Source: Anthropogastromicrobium sp963652495 (GTDB lineage: Bacteria; Bacillota; Clostridia; Lachnospirales; Lachnospiraceae). From it: a stretch of 29,905 nt of DNA. Under the pieces are notes generated by a model that did not search any database, was not told where the DNA came from, and saw only the letters and a list, made by a program, of their open reading frames with translations. A program made the translations under genes and the position numbers. Numbering within the stretch: the first letter of the stretch is position 1; each line of letters starts with the position of its first letter. Below, piece after piece: positions 7,252 to 15,475 of this stretch. Location: NCBI GenBank assembly GCA_963652495.1, contig CAVJTU010000037.1, forward strand, positions 1-29,905, given 5' to 3'.

Positions 7252-8688
7252 ATGGCAAAGGAAAAGAAGTTAGTAGAAGCAATCACTTCAATGAGCGAAG
7301 ATTTTGCACAGTGGTATACGGATGTCGTAAAGAAGGCTGAGCTGTGTGATTATACCAGTGTAAAGGGATTCATGGCAATCAAGCCGTATGGCTATGCGAT
7401 CTGGGAGAATATCCAGCACGAGTTAGACAGACGTTTCAAGGCAACAGGTGTACAGAACGTGGCAATGCCAATGTTCATTCCGGAGAGCCTTCTGGACAAG
7501 GAAAAGGATCACGTAGAAGGCTTTGCACCAGAAGTGGCATGGGTAACTCACGGCGGACTGACCGAGCTGCCGGAGCGTATGTGTGTGCGTCCGACTTCCG
7601 AGACACTGTTTTGCGATTTCTATTCCAGAGACATTCACTCCTACCGTGATCTGCCGCGCGTATATAACCAGTGGTGTTCTGTTGTCCGTTGGGAGAAGGA
7701 GACTCGTCCATTCTTAAGAACAAGAGAGTTCTTATGGCAGGAGGGTCACACTGCTCATGCAACCGCAGAGGAAGCAGAGGCAAGAACCATCCAGATGTTA
7801 AATGTGTATGCCGATTTCTGTGAGGAAGTGCTGGCGATCCCGGTTATCAAGGGTGTAAAGACGGAAAAGGAAAAGTTCGCAGGTGCCGTATCCACTTACA
7901 CCATCGAGGCTTTGATGCACGATGGAAAGGCATTGCAGTCCGGAACCAGCCACAACTTTGGTGACGGCTTTGCAAAGGCATTTGATGTAACCTTTACCGA
8001 TAAGGATAATAAGATTAAGTATGTTCATCAGACATCCTGGGGCATGACCACTCGCGTCATCGGTGCGCTGATTATGGTTCACGGCGATGACAGCGGTCTT
8101 GTTCTTCCGCCAATGATTGCTCCGACGCAGGTGATCGTTATCCCGATTGCTGCTCACAAGGAAGGCGTTATGGATAAGGCATATGCGCTCAAGGAAGAGC
8201 TGGCAAAGAACTTCAGAACTGCTATTGATGATTCGGATAAGGGACCGGGCTTTAAGTTTGCAGAGGCAGAGATGCGCGGTATTCCGGTTCGTATCGAGGT
8301 TGGTCCGAAGGATATCGAGGCAGGACAGGCAGTGATCGTTCGCCGTGATACAAGAGAAAAGATTACTGTAAGCTTTGAGGAGCTGTCCGCAAAGGTTGGT
8401 GAGGTTCTTGAGACTATGCAAAAGGAAATGCTTGAGAGAGCAAGAGCACACAGGGATTCTCATACTTATACTGCAGCCAACTACGAGGAATTCAAGGACA
8501 TCCTTGCAAATAAGCCTGGCTTTGTAAAGGCTATGTGGTGCGGCGATCGCGCTTGCGAGGATAAGGTAAAGGAAGAGCTGTCTGCAACCAGCCGCTGCAT
8601 GCCGTTTACGCAGGAGGAGATCTCTGACGTATGCGTATGCTGCGGAAAGAAAGCAAAGAAGATGGTTGTTTGGGGCAAGGCTTATTAA
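7252..8688 (+). CDS. proS: Prolyl-tRNA synthetase, type 3
   Basis: Charges tRNA-Pro with proline. The 478-residue size and the absence of an inserted editing domain identify the archaeal/eukaryotic-like short form found in many Clostridia. Class II motifs are visible: motif 2 region R-W-E-K-E-T-R-P-F-L-R-T-R-E-F-L-W-Q-E-G-H-T and motif 3 region around S-W-G-M-T-T-R-V-I-G-A. The C-terminal domain keeps four cysteines in C-G-D-R-A-C and C-V-C-C-G-K, expected to bind zinc. ATG at 7252 is preferred because GGAGGT lies six nt before it. The ATG at 7240 overlaps that site. Control is through the T-box leader. Confidence 0.96.
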   Translation: MAKEKKLVEAITSMSEDFAQWYTDVVKKAELCDYTSVKGFMAIKPYGYAIWENIQHELDRRFKATGVQNVAMPMFIPESLLDKEKDHVEGFAPEVAWVTHGGLTELPERMCVRPTSETLFCDFYSRDIHSYRDLPRVYNQWCSVVRWEKETRPFLRTREFLWQEGHTAHATAEEAEARTIQMLNVYADFCEEVLAIPVIKGVKTEKEKFAGAVSTYTIEALMHDGKALQSGTSHNFGDGFAKAFDVTFTDKDNKIKYVHQTSWGMTTRVIGALIMVHGDDSGLVLPPMIAPTQVIVIPIAAHKEGVMDKAYALKEELAKNFRTAIDDSDKGPGFKFAEAEMRGIPVRIEVGPKDIEAGQAVIVRRDTREKITVSFEELSAKVGEVLETMQKEMLERARAHRDSHTYTAANYEEFKDILANKPGFVKAMWCGDRACEDKVKEELSATSRCMPFTQEEISDVCVCCGKKAKKMVVWGKAY

Positions 8689-8717
8689 TTATACTCGGAA
8701 TTTCTGTAAATGTGGTT

Positions 8718-8875
8718 GTTACTGTTCACGGGTGGGGGTACGAAAAGCCAGTCACCTCAGGACTTTGCCATAAACATAAGTTAGCCATAATCTAACCCCC
8801 CATTGCTTATCGCTTATCGCAATTAAAGCAGGGACTTACTTGATTCGGTTAATTGCAAGTCAGTTCCCCTGTCGG
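8718..8875 (+). other. Structured leader of the glutamine synthetase gene
   Basis: The gap holds GTTACTGTTCACGGG (from 8718), which is shared with other intergenic hairpins of the window, a G-rich tract at 8732 that can pair with the C-tract near 8793, and a stem formed by CAGGGACTTACTTG and CAAGTCAGTTCCCCTG (about 8830-8874). An ANTAR protein is encoded just downstream of glnA, so an antitermination target is possible. However, I could not find the paired hexaloop hairpins expected of an ANTAR site, nor a T-tract. Confidence 0.4.
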
Positions 8876-8907
8876 CAAAGTAATCAAATCGGAAAGGAAT
8901 CATCAAT

Positions 8908-10242
8908 ATGTCGAAATATTCAAAGGAAGATATTCTTCACATGGTAGAAGAGGAGGACGTCGGATTTATCCGTCTTCAGTTCACCGATGTGTTTGGAACT
9001 GTGAAGAATATTGCAGTTACAGCAGGACGGCTGGAGCAGGCACTAAATAATGAGTGTTCATTTGACGGCTCTGGTATTGACGGATTTGTTCGGATTGAAG
9101 AAGATGCCATGTATCTGTATCCGGATCTGGATTCTTTTGAGATCTTTCCATGGAGACCGCAGACAGGCAAGGTAGCCCGCCTGATTTGCGACATTCATAA
9201 AGACGATGGCACTCCATTTGAGGGAGACAGCCGATATATATTAAAGAAGGTTATGCGTGAAGCAGCTGATATGGGAATTTATCCATATATTGCGCCGGAA
9301 TGCGAGTTTTGCCTGTTTCCATATGATACAGACGGCGAGGTTATGTTACAGACACAGGGCCATGGCTCTTATTTTGATGTAGCGCCGCTCGATACAGGCG
9401 AAAATGTGCGAAGAGATATTATTCTTGCACTTGAAGATATGGGTATTGATGTAAGAAGTTCTTACCATGAGCATTCTCCTTATCAGCATGAGATTGATTT
9501 ACAGCCTGTGAATGCACTTGCGGCAGCTGATAACGTTGTCACATTCCGCATGACTTGTAAGACAATCGCCAGCCGTCACGGTCTGTATGCCACTTTCATG
9601 CCAAAGCCGATGAATGATTCCGATGGCTGCGGTATGCATTTAAAAATGACACTCATGGATATGGAAGGAAATAATATCCTGTCCGATCCGTCCGATTCAT
9701 ATGGTCTGAGCCAGACCGGATATCAGTTTATGGCAGGTATCATGGCACATATCAGAGGTCTGTCTGCTTTGACAAATCCGCTTGTCAATTCCTATAAGCG
9801 AATTGCTCCGGGCAATGAGGCCCCGGCATATATCGTATGGTCATCCGGAAACCGTTCGCCACTGATCAGCGTGCCGCGCACCTCTGCACAGCGCATTCAT
9901 ATCGAGCTGAGGAATCCGGATCCATGCGTCAATTCTTATCTGGCATTTGCCGGTATTATTGCCGCAGGTCTTGAAGGCATAAAGAAAGGCTTAAAGCCGC
10001 AGGCTGCTACTGAATTAAATATCTGCCGTCTCAGCGAAGAGGAGTGCAAAAAGCTGAATTTAGAGCGTCTGCCGGAGAGTTTATCCGAGGCTTTAGAGGA
10101 GATGGAAAAGGATACGCTTGTGATGGATACGCTTGGCGATTATATTTCTGGAAAATATGTTCGCGCAAAGAAGCGGGAGGTAAGCCAGTATCAGGCATAT
10201 GTAACAGATTGGGAAACCCGACAGTATCTCAACAAATACTAA
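8908..10242 (+). CDS. glnA: Glutamine synthetase, type I (alpha)
   Basis: Condenses glutamate and ammonia with ATP to glutamine. The 444-residue length and the lack of an adenylylation segment match the GSI-alpha form of Gram-positives. Visible motifs are FDGSGIDGFVRIEED (52-66), the metal-binding C-E-F region at 132-134, H-E-I-D at 194-197, K-P-M-N-D-S-D-G-C-G-M-H (233-244), the glutamate-flap Glu304 in P-G-N-E-A-P-A, and W-S-S-G-N-R-S-P-L-I. Arg62 and Glu304 are the residues tied to glutamine feedback inhibition in the Bacillus enzyme. AAAGGA lies nine nt before the ATG. The ANTAR gene 72 nt downstream probably belongs to the same unit. Confidence 0.93.
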   Translation: MSKYSKEDILHMVEEEDVGFIRLQFTDVFGTVKNIAVTAGRLEQALNNECSFDGSGIDGFVRIEEDAMYLYPDLDSFEIFPWRPQTGKVARLICDIHKDDGTPFEGDSRYILKKVMREAADMGIYPYIAPECEFCLFPYDTDGEVMLQTQGHGSYFDVAPLDTGENVRRDIILALEDMGIDVRSSYHEHSPYQHEIDLQPVNALAAADNVVTFRMTCKTIASRHGLYATFMPKPMNDSDGCGMHLKMTLMDMEGNNILSDPSDSYGLSQTGYQFMAGIMAHIRGLSALTNPLVNSYKRIAPGNEAPAYIVWSSGNRSPLISVPRTSAQRIHIELRNPDPCVNSYLAFAGIIAAGLEGIKKGLKPQAATELNICRLSEEECKKLNLERLPESLSEALEEMEKDTLVMDTLGDYISGKYVRAKKREVSQYQAYVTDWETRQYLNKY

Positions 10243-10314
10243 AAATAGTAAAGAGTATAAGCAGATGATACTGCACACAAATGGTTATTTTTACGTGTAA
10301 AAGGGGGAAAATCG

Positions 10315-10869
10315 GTGACAAACTTGATAGTAGCATTTCCCAAACCAGAGGATGCCAAAAGCATTCGCAATATTTTGGTAAAAAACGGGTTCCCCGTAGT
10401 TGCCGTCTGTACCTCGGGTGCGCAGACGCTTCAGTATGCGGATGATCTGCATAATGGAGTTGTCGTGTGCGGATACCGTCTGACCGACATGATTTACAGT
10501 CAGCTGAGGGAAGATTTGTCGGAACAGTTTGATATGCTTCTCCTTGCGTCCATGCGTTTTATAAGTGAGGTCGATGACAGGCGGATTCGGTGTGTAGCGA
10601 TGCCGCTTAAAGTACATGAGTTAATCACAAATGTAGATGCGGCAGTCGAGGCGAGCGAGATGCGAAAGCGAAAAGCACGCCAGCAGCCCAAGCAGCGAAA
10701 TATGCTTGATAAGCAGCAGATCACACTCGCAAAAGAGCTTTTGATGGCGCAAAAAGGCATGACAGAAGAGGAAGCACACAGGTACCTGCAGAAGCGCAGC
10801 ATGGCAAACGGGGTGAATATGATAGAGACAGCTCAGATGGTGCTTTCCATACTGGGCAAAAAAGAATGA
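10315..10869 (+). CDS. ANTAR-domain regulator with degenerate receiver
   Basis: A 184-residue protein with an N-terminal receiver-like fold (1-110), a basic coiled linker (about 112-130) and a C-terminal ANTAR domain (131-180) with the conserved K-G-M-T-E-E-E-A-H-R-Y-L pattern. ANTAR proteins bind paired RNA hairpins and prevent transcription termination. Clostridial members linked to glnA (NitR type) regulate nitrogen assimilation. The receiver lacks the usual phosphate-accepting Asp: the position reads V-V-V-C-G-Y near residue 53, and the N-terminal acidic pair is replaced by F-P-K-P. Only the lysine (99) remains. Phosphorylation is therefore unlikely. Translation starts at GTG with AGGGGGA seven nt upstream. 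dapL follows closely. Confidence 0.88.
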   Translation: MTNLIVAFPKPEDAKSIRNILVKNGFPVVAVCTSGAQTLQYADDLHNGVVVCGYRLTDMIYSQLREDLSEQFDMLLLASMRFISEVDDRRIRCVAMPLKVHELITNVDAAVEASEMRKRKARQQPKQRNMLDKQQITLAKELLMAQKGMTEEEAHRYLQKRSMANGVNMIETAQMVLSILGKKE

Positions 10870-10895
10870 GCCGTAATGGCGGAAAGAGGAGAAAA

Positions 10896-12107
10896 ATGGT
10901 AAGAGTAAACGAAAATTATCTGAAGCTTCCGGGAAGCTATCTGTTTTCCACAATCGGAAAGAAAGTGGCTGCATACAGTGCAGCAAACCCGGATAAGAAG
11001 ATTATCCGTCTGGGAATTGGTGATGTCACACAGCCGATCGCTCCATCCATCATTGCTGCTACTCAGAAAGCAGTTGAAGAGATGGGTCACGCAGAGACTT
11101 TCCATGGTTATGCACCAGACTTAGGATATGAGTTTCTTCGCAGCGCCATTGCAAAAGAATATAAGGACAGAGGATGCCGTGTAGACATCGATGAGGTATT
11201 TGTTTCCGATGGTGCAAAGTGTGATTGTGGAAATATTCAGGAGATTTTTGCATCTGACAGCCGCATCGCTGTATGCGATCCGGTTTATCCTGTATATGTA
11301 GACAGCAATGTCATGGCAGGACGCACCGGCACCTACGATCCGAAGACCGAGACCTGGAGCAATGTCATCTACATGCCGTGTACACAGGAAAATAATTTCA
11401 CCCCGGCACTGCCAGAGCAGACACCGGATCTGATCTATCTGTGCTATCCGAATAACCCGACCGGAAGCGTTATCACGAAGGATGAACTTCAGAAGTGGGT
11501 AGATTATGCAAATGAGAAAGGTTCCGTCATCATCTACGATGCCGCATACGAGGCATATATCTCTGAGGAGAATATTCCGCATTCCATCTACGAGTGCGAT
11601 GGTGCGCGTACCTGCGCGATCGAGTTAAGAAGCTTCTCCAAGAATGCCGGCTTTACAGGAATGCGTCTTGGTTTTACGGTAATCCCAAAGGAGCTGACTT
11701 GCGATGGTGTATCGCTTAACTCCCTGTGGGCAAGACGTCACGGAACCAAGTACAACGGCGCTCCGTACATCATCCAGCGTGCAGGCGAGGCTGTTTATAC
11801 ACCTCAGGCACAGGCAGAGCTTCAGGCACAGATTGACTATTATATGAACAATGCAAAGATGATTTTAGAGGGTCTGAAGAGTGCAGGCTACAGCGTATCC
11901 GGCGGCGTAAACGCTCCATATATCTGGTTAAAGACACCGGATAATATGACCAGCTGGCAGTTCTTTGATTATCTTCTTGAGACTGTTAATGTTGTAGGTA
12001 CACCAGGTTCCGGATTTGGCCCGAGCGGTGAAGGATACTTCCGTCTGACTGCATTCGGAAGTGCTGAGAATACCAAAGAGGCAATCGAGAGAATCCGTAA
12101 GATGTGA
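10896..12107 (+). CDS. dapL: LL-diaminopimelate aminotransferase
   Basis: PLP enzyme that converts tetrahydrodipicolinate directly to LL-diaminopimelate, bypassing the succinylase or acetylase steps of lysine and peptidoglycan precursor synthesis. It has 403 residues, as usual for DapL. The N-terminal region carries the family pattern L-K-L-P-G-S-Y-L-F and R-L-G-I-G-D-V-T-Q-P. C-Y-P-N-N-P-T-G (183-190) and the PLP lysine in S-F-S-K-N (Lys249) are present. The ATG at 10896 is chosen because AAAGAGGAG lies right before it. An upstream ATG at 10866 overlaps the ANTAR stop but has no site. A leader-free junction suggests co-transcription with glnA and the ANTAR gene. Confidence 0.95.
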   Translation: MVRVNENYLKLPGSYLFSTIGKKVAAYSAANPDKKIIRLGIGDVTQPIAPSIIAATQKAVEEMGHAETFHGYAPDLGYEFLRSAIAKEYKDRGCRVDIDEVFVSDGAKCDCGNIQEIFASDSRIAVCDPVYPVYVDSNVMAGRTGTYDPKTETWSNVIYMPCTQENNFTPALPEQTPDLIYLCYPNNPTGSVITKDELQKWVDYANEKGSVIIYDAAYEAYISEENIPHSIYECDGARTCAIELRSFSKNAGFTGMRLGFTVIPKELTCDGVSLNSLWARRHGTKYNGAPYIIQRAGEAVYTPQAQAELQAQIDYYMNNAKMILEGLKSAGYSVSGGVNAPYIWLKTPDNMTSWQFFDYLLETVNVVGTPGSGFGPSGEGYFRLTAFGSAENTKEAIERIRKM

Positions 12108-12112
12108 TAAAA

Positions 12113-12267
12113 CAGTTCACACGTCATGGCAGATTCATGAAATCCCATGCTTGCATGAGGATTTTGTGAATCAACATGACGAGGGGGACGCCCATTCATG
12201 AACAAAACAAAGCTGCGAAGCAGCGGCGCACAGAACGTGCGGTTTTGTGAATGGCGTCCGTGAACTG
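12113..12267. repeat. 155-nt nested inverted-repeat element
   Basis: Outer arms CAGTTCAC (12113-12120) and GTGAACTG (12260-12267). Sub-structure 1 is a two-tier hairpin: CGTCATG (12122-12128)/CATGACG (12175-12181), GATTCA/TGAATC, and AATCC-CATGC-TT-GCATG-A-GGATT. Sub-structure 2 has GGACGCC (12186-12192)/GGCGTCC (12253-12259), ATTCA/TGAAT and CAAAAC/GTTTTG, closing two small hairpins, GCTGC-GAA-GCAGC (12212-12224) and CGCAC-AGAAC-GTGCG (12227-12241). Nearly every base of the dapL-aroA gap is in a stem. It could be a mobile repeat or a structured mRNA segment. Confidence 0.8.
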
Positions 12268-12298
12268 GAAGTAATTAAAAAAAGAAAGGGCACTCTGC

Positions 12299-13741
12299 AT
12301 GGAAGAATACCGCGTAAAAAAAGTAAAAGGAATCAAACAGCCAAGCATCACAGTAAACGTGCCCGGATCAAAAAGCATAACAAACAGGGCGCTGCTTTTA
12401 GCGGCGCTCGCAAATGGAGAGAGCGTGCTTAACGGCGTGCTCTTTTCTGATGATTCGAGACATTTTTTGGACTGTGTGCAAAAGCTTGGAATTGAGACAA
12501 AAGCAGATGAAGCTGCATGTCAGGTAACAGTAAATGGTCATGGGGGACTGGTACCGGTCACGGATGCTGCGGTATATGTCGGCAGTGCCGGAACAGCCGC
12601 GCGCTTTCTGGCGGCTTTTCTAGGCCTGTCAGACGGCAAACATTATATGGATGCATCTGCACAGATGAGAAAGCGCCCGATGGGGCCATTGTTAAAGACA
12701 CTGACTGGAATGGGTGCGTCCTTTTCTTTTGAGGAGAAAGAAGGTCATTTTCCATTTCAGGTGACAGGAGCCGGACTGCTTTTTGGTGCAGACAGCAATC
12801 TCAACACGAATGGAAAAGACAAGCATAATACGGATAAAAAGAATGCAAATGAGAATGTCAGACACAATATGGACAAGCAAGATGGAAATGATAATGACTG
12901 TAGTGAAAGCGGGAATGAACACAACCGGGTTGATGTCAGTGTCAACATCAATGACAGCAGCCAGTTTTTAAGCGCGTTACTGATTTCACTCGGTGCCTAT
13001 GCGGGCGAATCAGTTATTCATGTTGAAGGAACGCACGGCATGGCATATATTGAAATGACCGTGCGTATGATGGAGCAATTTGGAATACGCGTGCAGTCTG
13101 AAAACGGTGTCTACAAAATTGCACCGCAGGGTGGTTATCAGGCAAAGTCATATGACATTGAACCGGATGTGTCTGCAGCCTGTTATTTTTATGCAATGGC
13201 TGCGCTTCTTAACATTTCAGTGACCGTTCCCGGCGTGCATGAAAAATCTTTACAGGGTGATGTTGAATTTGTCCATATCCTCGAAAAAATGGGCTGTACC
13301 TATGAAGATACGCCGCAGGGAATCTGTGTAAGCGGCCCTCAGGATGGCATCTTAAAGGGTGTAGATGTCAATATGCACAGCTGCTCCGATCAGGCAATTA
13401 CATTGGCAGCCATTGCACCGTTTGCAAATACACCGACTACCATCCGGGGAATTGCGCACATTCGTCTGCAGGAGAGCAATCGCATCGCGGCGATCTGCAC
13501 CGAGTTAGCACGCATGGGCATTCGCTGCGAGGAAGGCGAAGACAGTATCACAATTTGGCCGGGTGAGCCAAAGCCTGCTGTGATTCAGACCTATGATGAT
13601 CATCGCATGGCAATGGGATTTAGCCTCGTCGGACTTCGCACGGAGGGAATCGTCATTCACGATCCGCTGTGCTGTCGAAAAACATTCGAGCAGTATTTTG
13701 ACGTACTGGATAAAGTGGTTGAAAAATTAGAAATGCCGTAA
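12299..13741 (+). CDS. aroA: 3-phosphoshikimate 1-carboxyvinyltransferase (EPSP synthase)
   Basis: Joins PEP and shikimate 3-phosphate in the chorismate pathway. The 480-residue protein is about 50 residues longer than usual. Conserved sites are present: K-S-I-T-N-R (25-30), G-S-A-G-T-A-A-R (95-102), R-K-R-P-M-G (124-129), the catalytic Asp290 in D-V-S-A-A-C-Y-F, D-Q-A-I-T (364-368), Q-E-S-N-R-I (391-396) and D-D-H-R-M-A-M (433-439). Residues about 165-211 are an Asn/Asp/Lys-rich low-complexity stretch inserted before S-S-Q-F-L-S-A-L-L. The frame is open throughout and the catalytic residues are intact, so the enzyme may well be active. A GGG-rich ribosome site lies eight nt upstream. Confidence 0.94.
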   Translation: MEEYRVKKVKGIKQPSITVNVPGSKSITNRALLLAALANGESVLNGVLFSDDSRHFLDCVQKLGIETKADEAACQVTVNGHGGLVPVTDAAVYVGSAGTAARFLAAFLGLSDGKHYMDASAQMRKRPMGPLLKTLTGMGASFSFEEKEGHFPFQVTGAGLLFGADSNLNTNGKDKHNTDKKNANENVRHNMDKQDGNDNDCSESGNEHNRVDVSVNINDSSQFLSALLISLGAYAGESVIHVEGTHGMAYIEMTVRMMEQFGIRVQSENGVYKIAPQGGYQAKSYDIEPDVSAACYFYAMAALLNISVTVPGVHEKSLQGDVEFVHILEKMGCTYEDTPQGICVSGPQDGILKGVDVNMHSCSDQAITLAAIAPFANTPTTIRGIAHIRLQESNRIAAICTELARMGIRCEEGEDSITIWPGEPKPAVIQTYDDHRMAMGFSLVGLRTEGIVIHDPLCCRKTFEQYFDVLDKVVEKLEMP

Positions 13742-13784
13742 AAAAAACGGTGAAATATTGCAGAAAGCGGCTGGAATTTATAAA

Positions 13785-13838
13785 GAGATATCAGGGTCAA
13801 AAGGTCAAAATGCCTTTTGGCCCCAATATCATAAAGAG
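13785..13838. repeat. Short hairpin repeat downstream of aroA
   Basis: GATATCAGGGTCAAAAGG and CCTTTTGGCCCCAATATC face each other across an 8-nt loop. The termini match those of the longer elements at 14666 and 29847, but the inner GCAAGC hairpin is missing. On the minus strand most mismatches become G-U pairs. Confidence 0.7.
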
Positions 13839-13862
13839 AAAATAGTAACAAAAATGTAAAAG

Positions 13863-13918
13863 AAAACACTCCATGAGAAAAGTCTGATTCAAAAATCAAA
13901 AATCTCAAGGAGTGTTTT
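13863..13918. terminator. Bidirectional terminator between aroA and the SEC-C gene
   Basis: AAAACACTCC (13863-13872) and GGAGTGTTTT (13909-13918) form a 10-bp stem that carries A on one side and T on the other, so it can serve both the aroA transcript and the opposing minus-strand gene. Confidence 0.75.
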
Positions 13919-13993
13919 GCTTTGCAAATTTATGATGCGTTCAGATCTGCTTTTCATCTTGCGTCACAGCCGGCGATCTGAAATCGGTTATGA

Positions 13994-14497
13994 TTACTTG
14001 TTTCTGCCACAGCAGTACTTATACTTCTTGCCGCTTCCGCAAGGACATGGATCGTTACGGCCGATCTTCTTATCCTTTACGATAGTGGTGGAAGACTTCT
14101 GCTCCTTGTAAAGTTCCTTGCGGCGCTCAGGAGTAAGAAGAGCATCCCACTGAGGAAGGGTGTAAAGCCACTCAGCCTTTGCACCAACCATGTTGTAGTA
14201 CAGCTTTTCTCTGTCATAATCTAAGGAAAGCTCGGTTGTCTCATCCATTGTTTCGATCGGGTTCGGCTGCTTTAAGCTGTCGTTGATACCATCCAGAATA
14301 CCAACCATGATCATCTTGTCGATGCCGTACTTTTCAGCCAGCTGCGGGATGGTTCCGGTTACAACCTCGTTATCAGCCAGAAGAGATTCATAAAATCCCT
14401 TCTCGATTATAAAATAATGATTCCAGAACTGATTGTACTGTTCCTGAGTCATGTTCTCGCTGTAGGCACTGCCTCTCCACTGCTCAAGTAATGTCAT
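13994..14497 (-). CDS. SEC-C motif zinc-binding protein
   Basis: A 167-residue cytoplasmic protein of unknown role. The C-terminus (145-167) is a typical SEC-C motif: G-R-N-D-P-C-P-C-G-S-G-K-K-Y-K-Y-C-C, with the C-X-C-X8-C-C zinc ligands also found at the end of SecA, where they contact SecB or ribosomes. The N-terminal 110 residues are mostly helical and acidic, and I do not recognise a family. GGAGGATT lies seven nt before the ATG. The gene is convergent with aroA and follows mecA on the minus strand, separated from it by a repeat and a terminator, so it is probably transcribed separately. Confidence 0.8.
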   Translation of the reverse strand: MTLLEQWRGSAYSENMTQEQYNQFWNHYFIIEKGFYESLLADNEVVTGTIPQLAEKYGIDKMIMVGILDGINDSLKQPNPIETMDETTELSLDYDREKLYYNMVGAKAEWLYTLPQWDALLTPERRKELYKEQKSSTTIVKDKKIGRNDPCPCGSGKKYKYCCGRNK

Positions 14498-14612
14498 AAT
14501 AATCCTCCAATTTTATACGGTATAGCACAGGTCGCCTTACGGGCGTACACAATGAGTATAGCAGAAATTGCAGATTTTGCAAGGGGTTTGTTTGTAACTC
14601 ACAAGTTCAACA

Positions 14613-14649
14613 AAAACGCCTCAACGATTGTTTTGTCGAGGCGTCTTTT
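14613..14649. terminator. Intrinsic terminator downstream of mecA
   Basis: ACGCCTC (14616-14622) pairs with GAGGCGT (14638-14644). On the minus strand the stem is followed by TTTTTGTTG, placing it ~95 nt after the mecA stop. On the plus strand CTTTT follows. Confidence 0.75.
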
Positions 14650-14665
14650 CCATGTTCTCGTTACA

Positions 14666-14738
14666 ATGATGTTGGGGTCAAAAATCCTCTTGCAAGCAAG
14701 CTTGCATCGGCTTTCTGATCTCTTGACCCTGGTATCAT
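14666..14738 (+). repeat. Short inverted-repeat element, complete copy
   Basis: Full-length copy of the element cut at both window ends. The arms ATGATGTTGGGGTCAA (14666-14681) and TTGACCCTGGTATCAT (14723-14738) differ only at four positions, and all four become G-U pairs in a plus-strand RNA. The inner hairpin is TGCAAG-CAAG-CTTGCA. Its end coincides with the mecA stop codon, so it reaches into the gene's last codon. Confidence 0.85.
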
Positions 14739-15475
14739 TACAATTGCTTTAAGGATTGCAGCGCATGCTCCGCAAGAATCAGCGTAAAATGCTCTTTGTA
14801 GTAGCTTTCTGTACCTGCATTGCTGTGAATAGTCTGTGCATATTCTGACAGAATATTGCATATCTTATTGAAGGTCTGAGGAGAGTGGCTGCCCTTGTGC
14901 AGAACAAGGTAGTAACGACTGTGCTGCGGGTCTTTATAGAGAGAGTTTTCGGCATCGTAGGCATCCAGCAATGCGCGTGAGGCACGGCAGATTTCATCGA
15001 TTGAAGAAAAAGCGTAGATACGGAAAAAGTCAGGCTCACTTGTGCTGTCTGAATCGTCAGACTGTTCGTCAAGATCAATATGCTCTTCGCACAGACGATT
15101 AAACTCCTCGATAATTTCGTCAGCCTTAGTGTCGCTAAAGGCACTCTCGATATCAGTAAAGTCGCCGGAAAACTCATCATCGTCAATCGATGGTGAAAAA
15201 CGGGAAAAACGGGTATCAATCTCGTCCGGATCCTCTACCTTTGTGATGAGAAGAACAAGGCTGTCACCGGACATTGGCACAGCTTCAATCATCAGCGGAA
15301 TGTTTTCGGCATGGAAATTAAACTCTTTGGAAGCCTGAGAAAGCATTTCCTGAAATAAAGAACGTGCCTTCTCCGAGCCGTAGGCGAGTTCTCCAATATT
15401 TATATGATGATTTTGCAGATCAGCTTGCGTCAGTGTGCAGCGAATCTGCTTATCACTTATTTTTTCAATGCGCAT
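14738..15475 (-). CDS. mecA: MecA-type adaptor protein
   Basis: Adaptor that delivers substrates to the ClpC-ClpP protease. In Bacillus it targets ComK. The 245-residue protein has the family layout: an N-terminal substrate-binding part (1-85, with M-R-I-E-K-I-S and a H-H-I-N-I-G-E-L-A-Y-G motif), a very acidic linker (about 92-150, rich in Asp, Glu and Ser) and a C-terminal ClpC-binding domain with Y-Y-L-V-L-H and an N-I-L-S-E-Y motif. AAAGGATGTGAG precedes the ATG. The gene stands alone, with its own promoter about 170 nt upstream. Confidence 0.9.
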   Translation of the reverse strand: MRIEKISDKQIRCTLTQADLQNHHINIGELAYGSEKARSLFQEMLSQASKEFNFHAENIPLMIEAVPMSGDSLVLLITKVEDPDEIDTRFSRFSPSIDDDEFSGDFTDIESAFSDTKADEIIEEFNRLCEEHIDLDEQSDDSDSTSEPDFFRIYAFSSIDEICRASRALLDAYDAENSLYKDPQHSRYYLVLHKGSHSPQTFNKICNILSEYAQTIHSNAGTESYYKEHFTLILAEHALQSLKQL

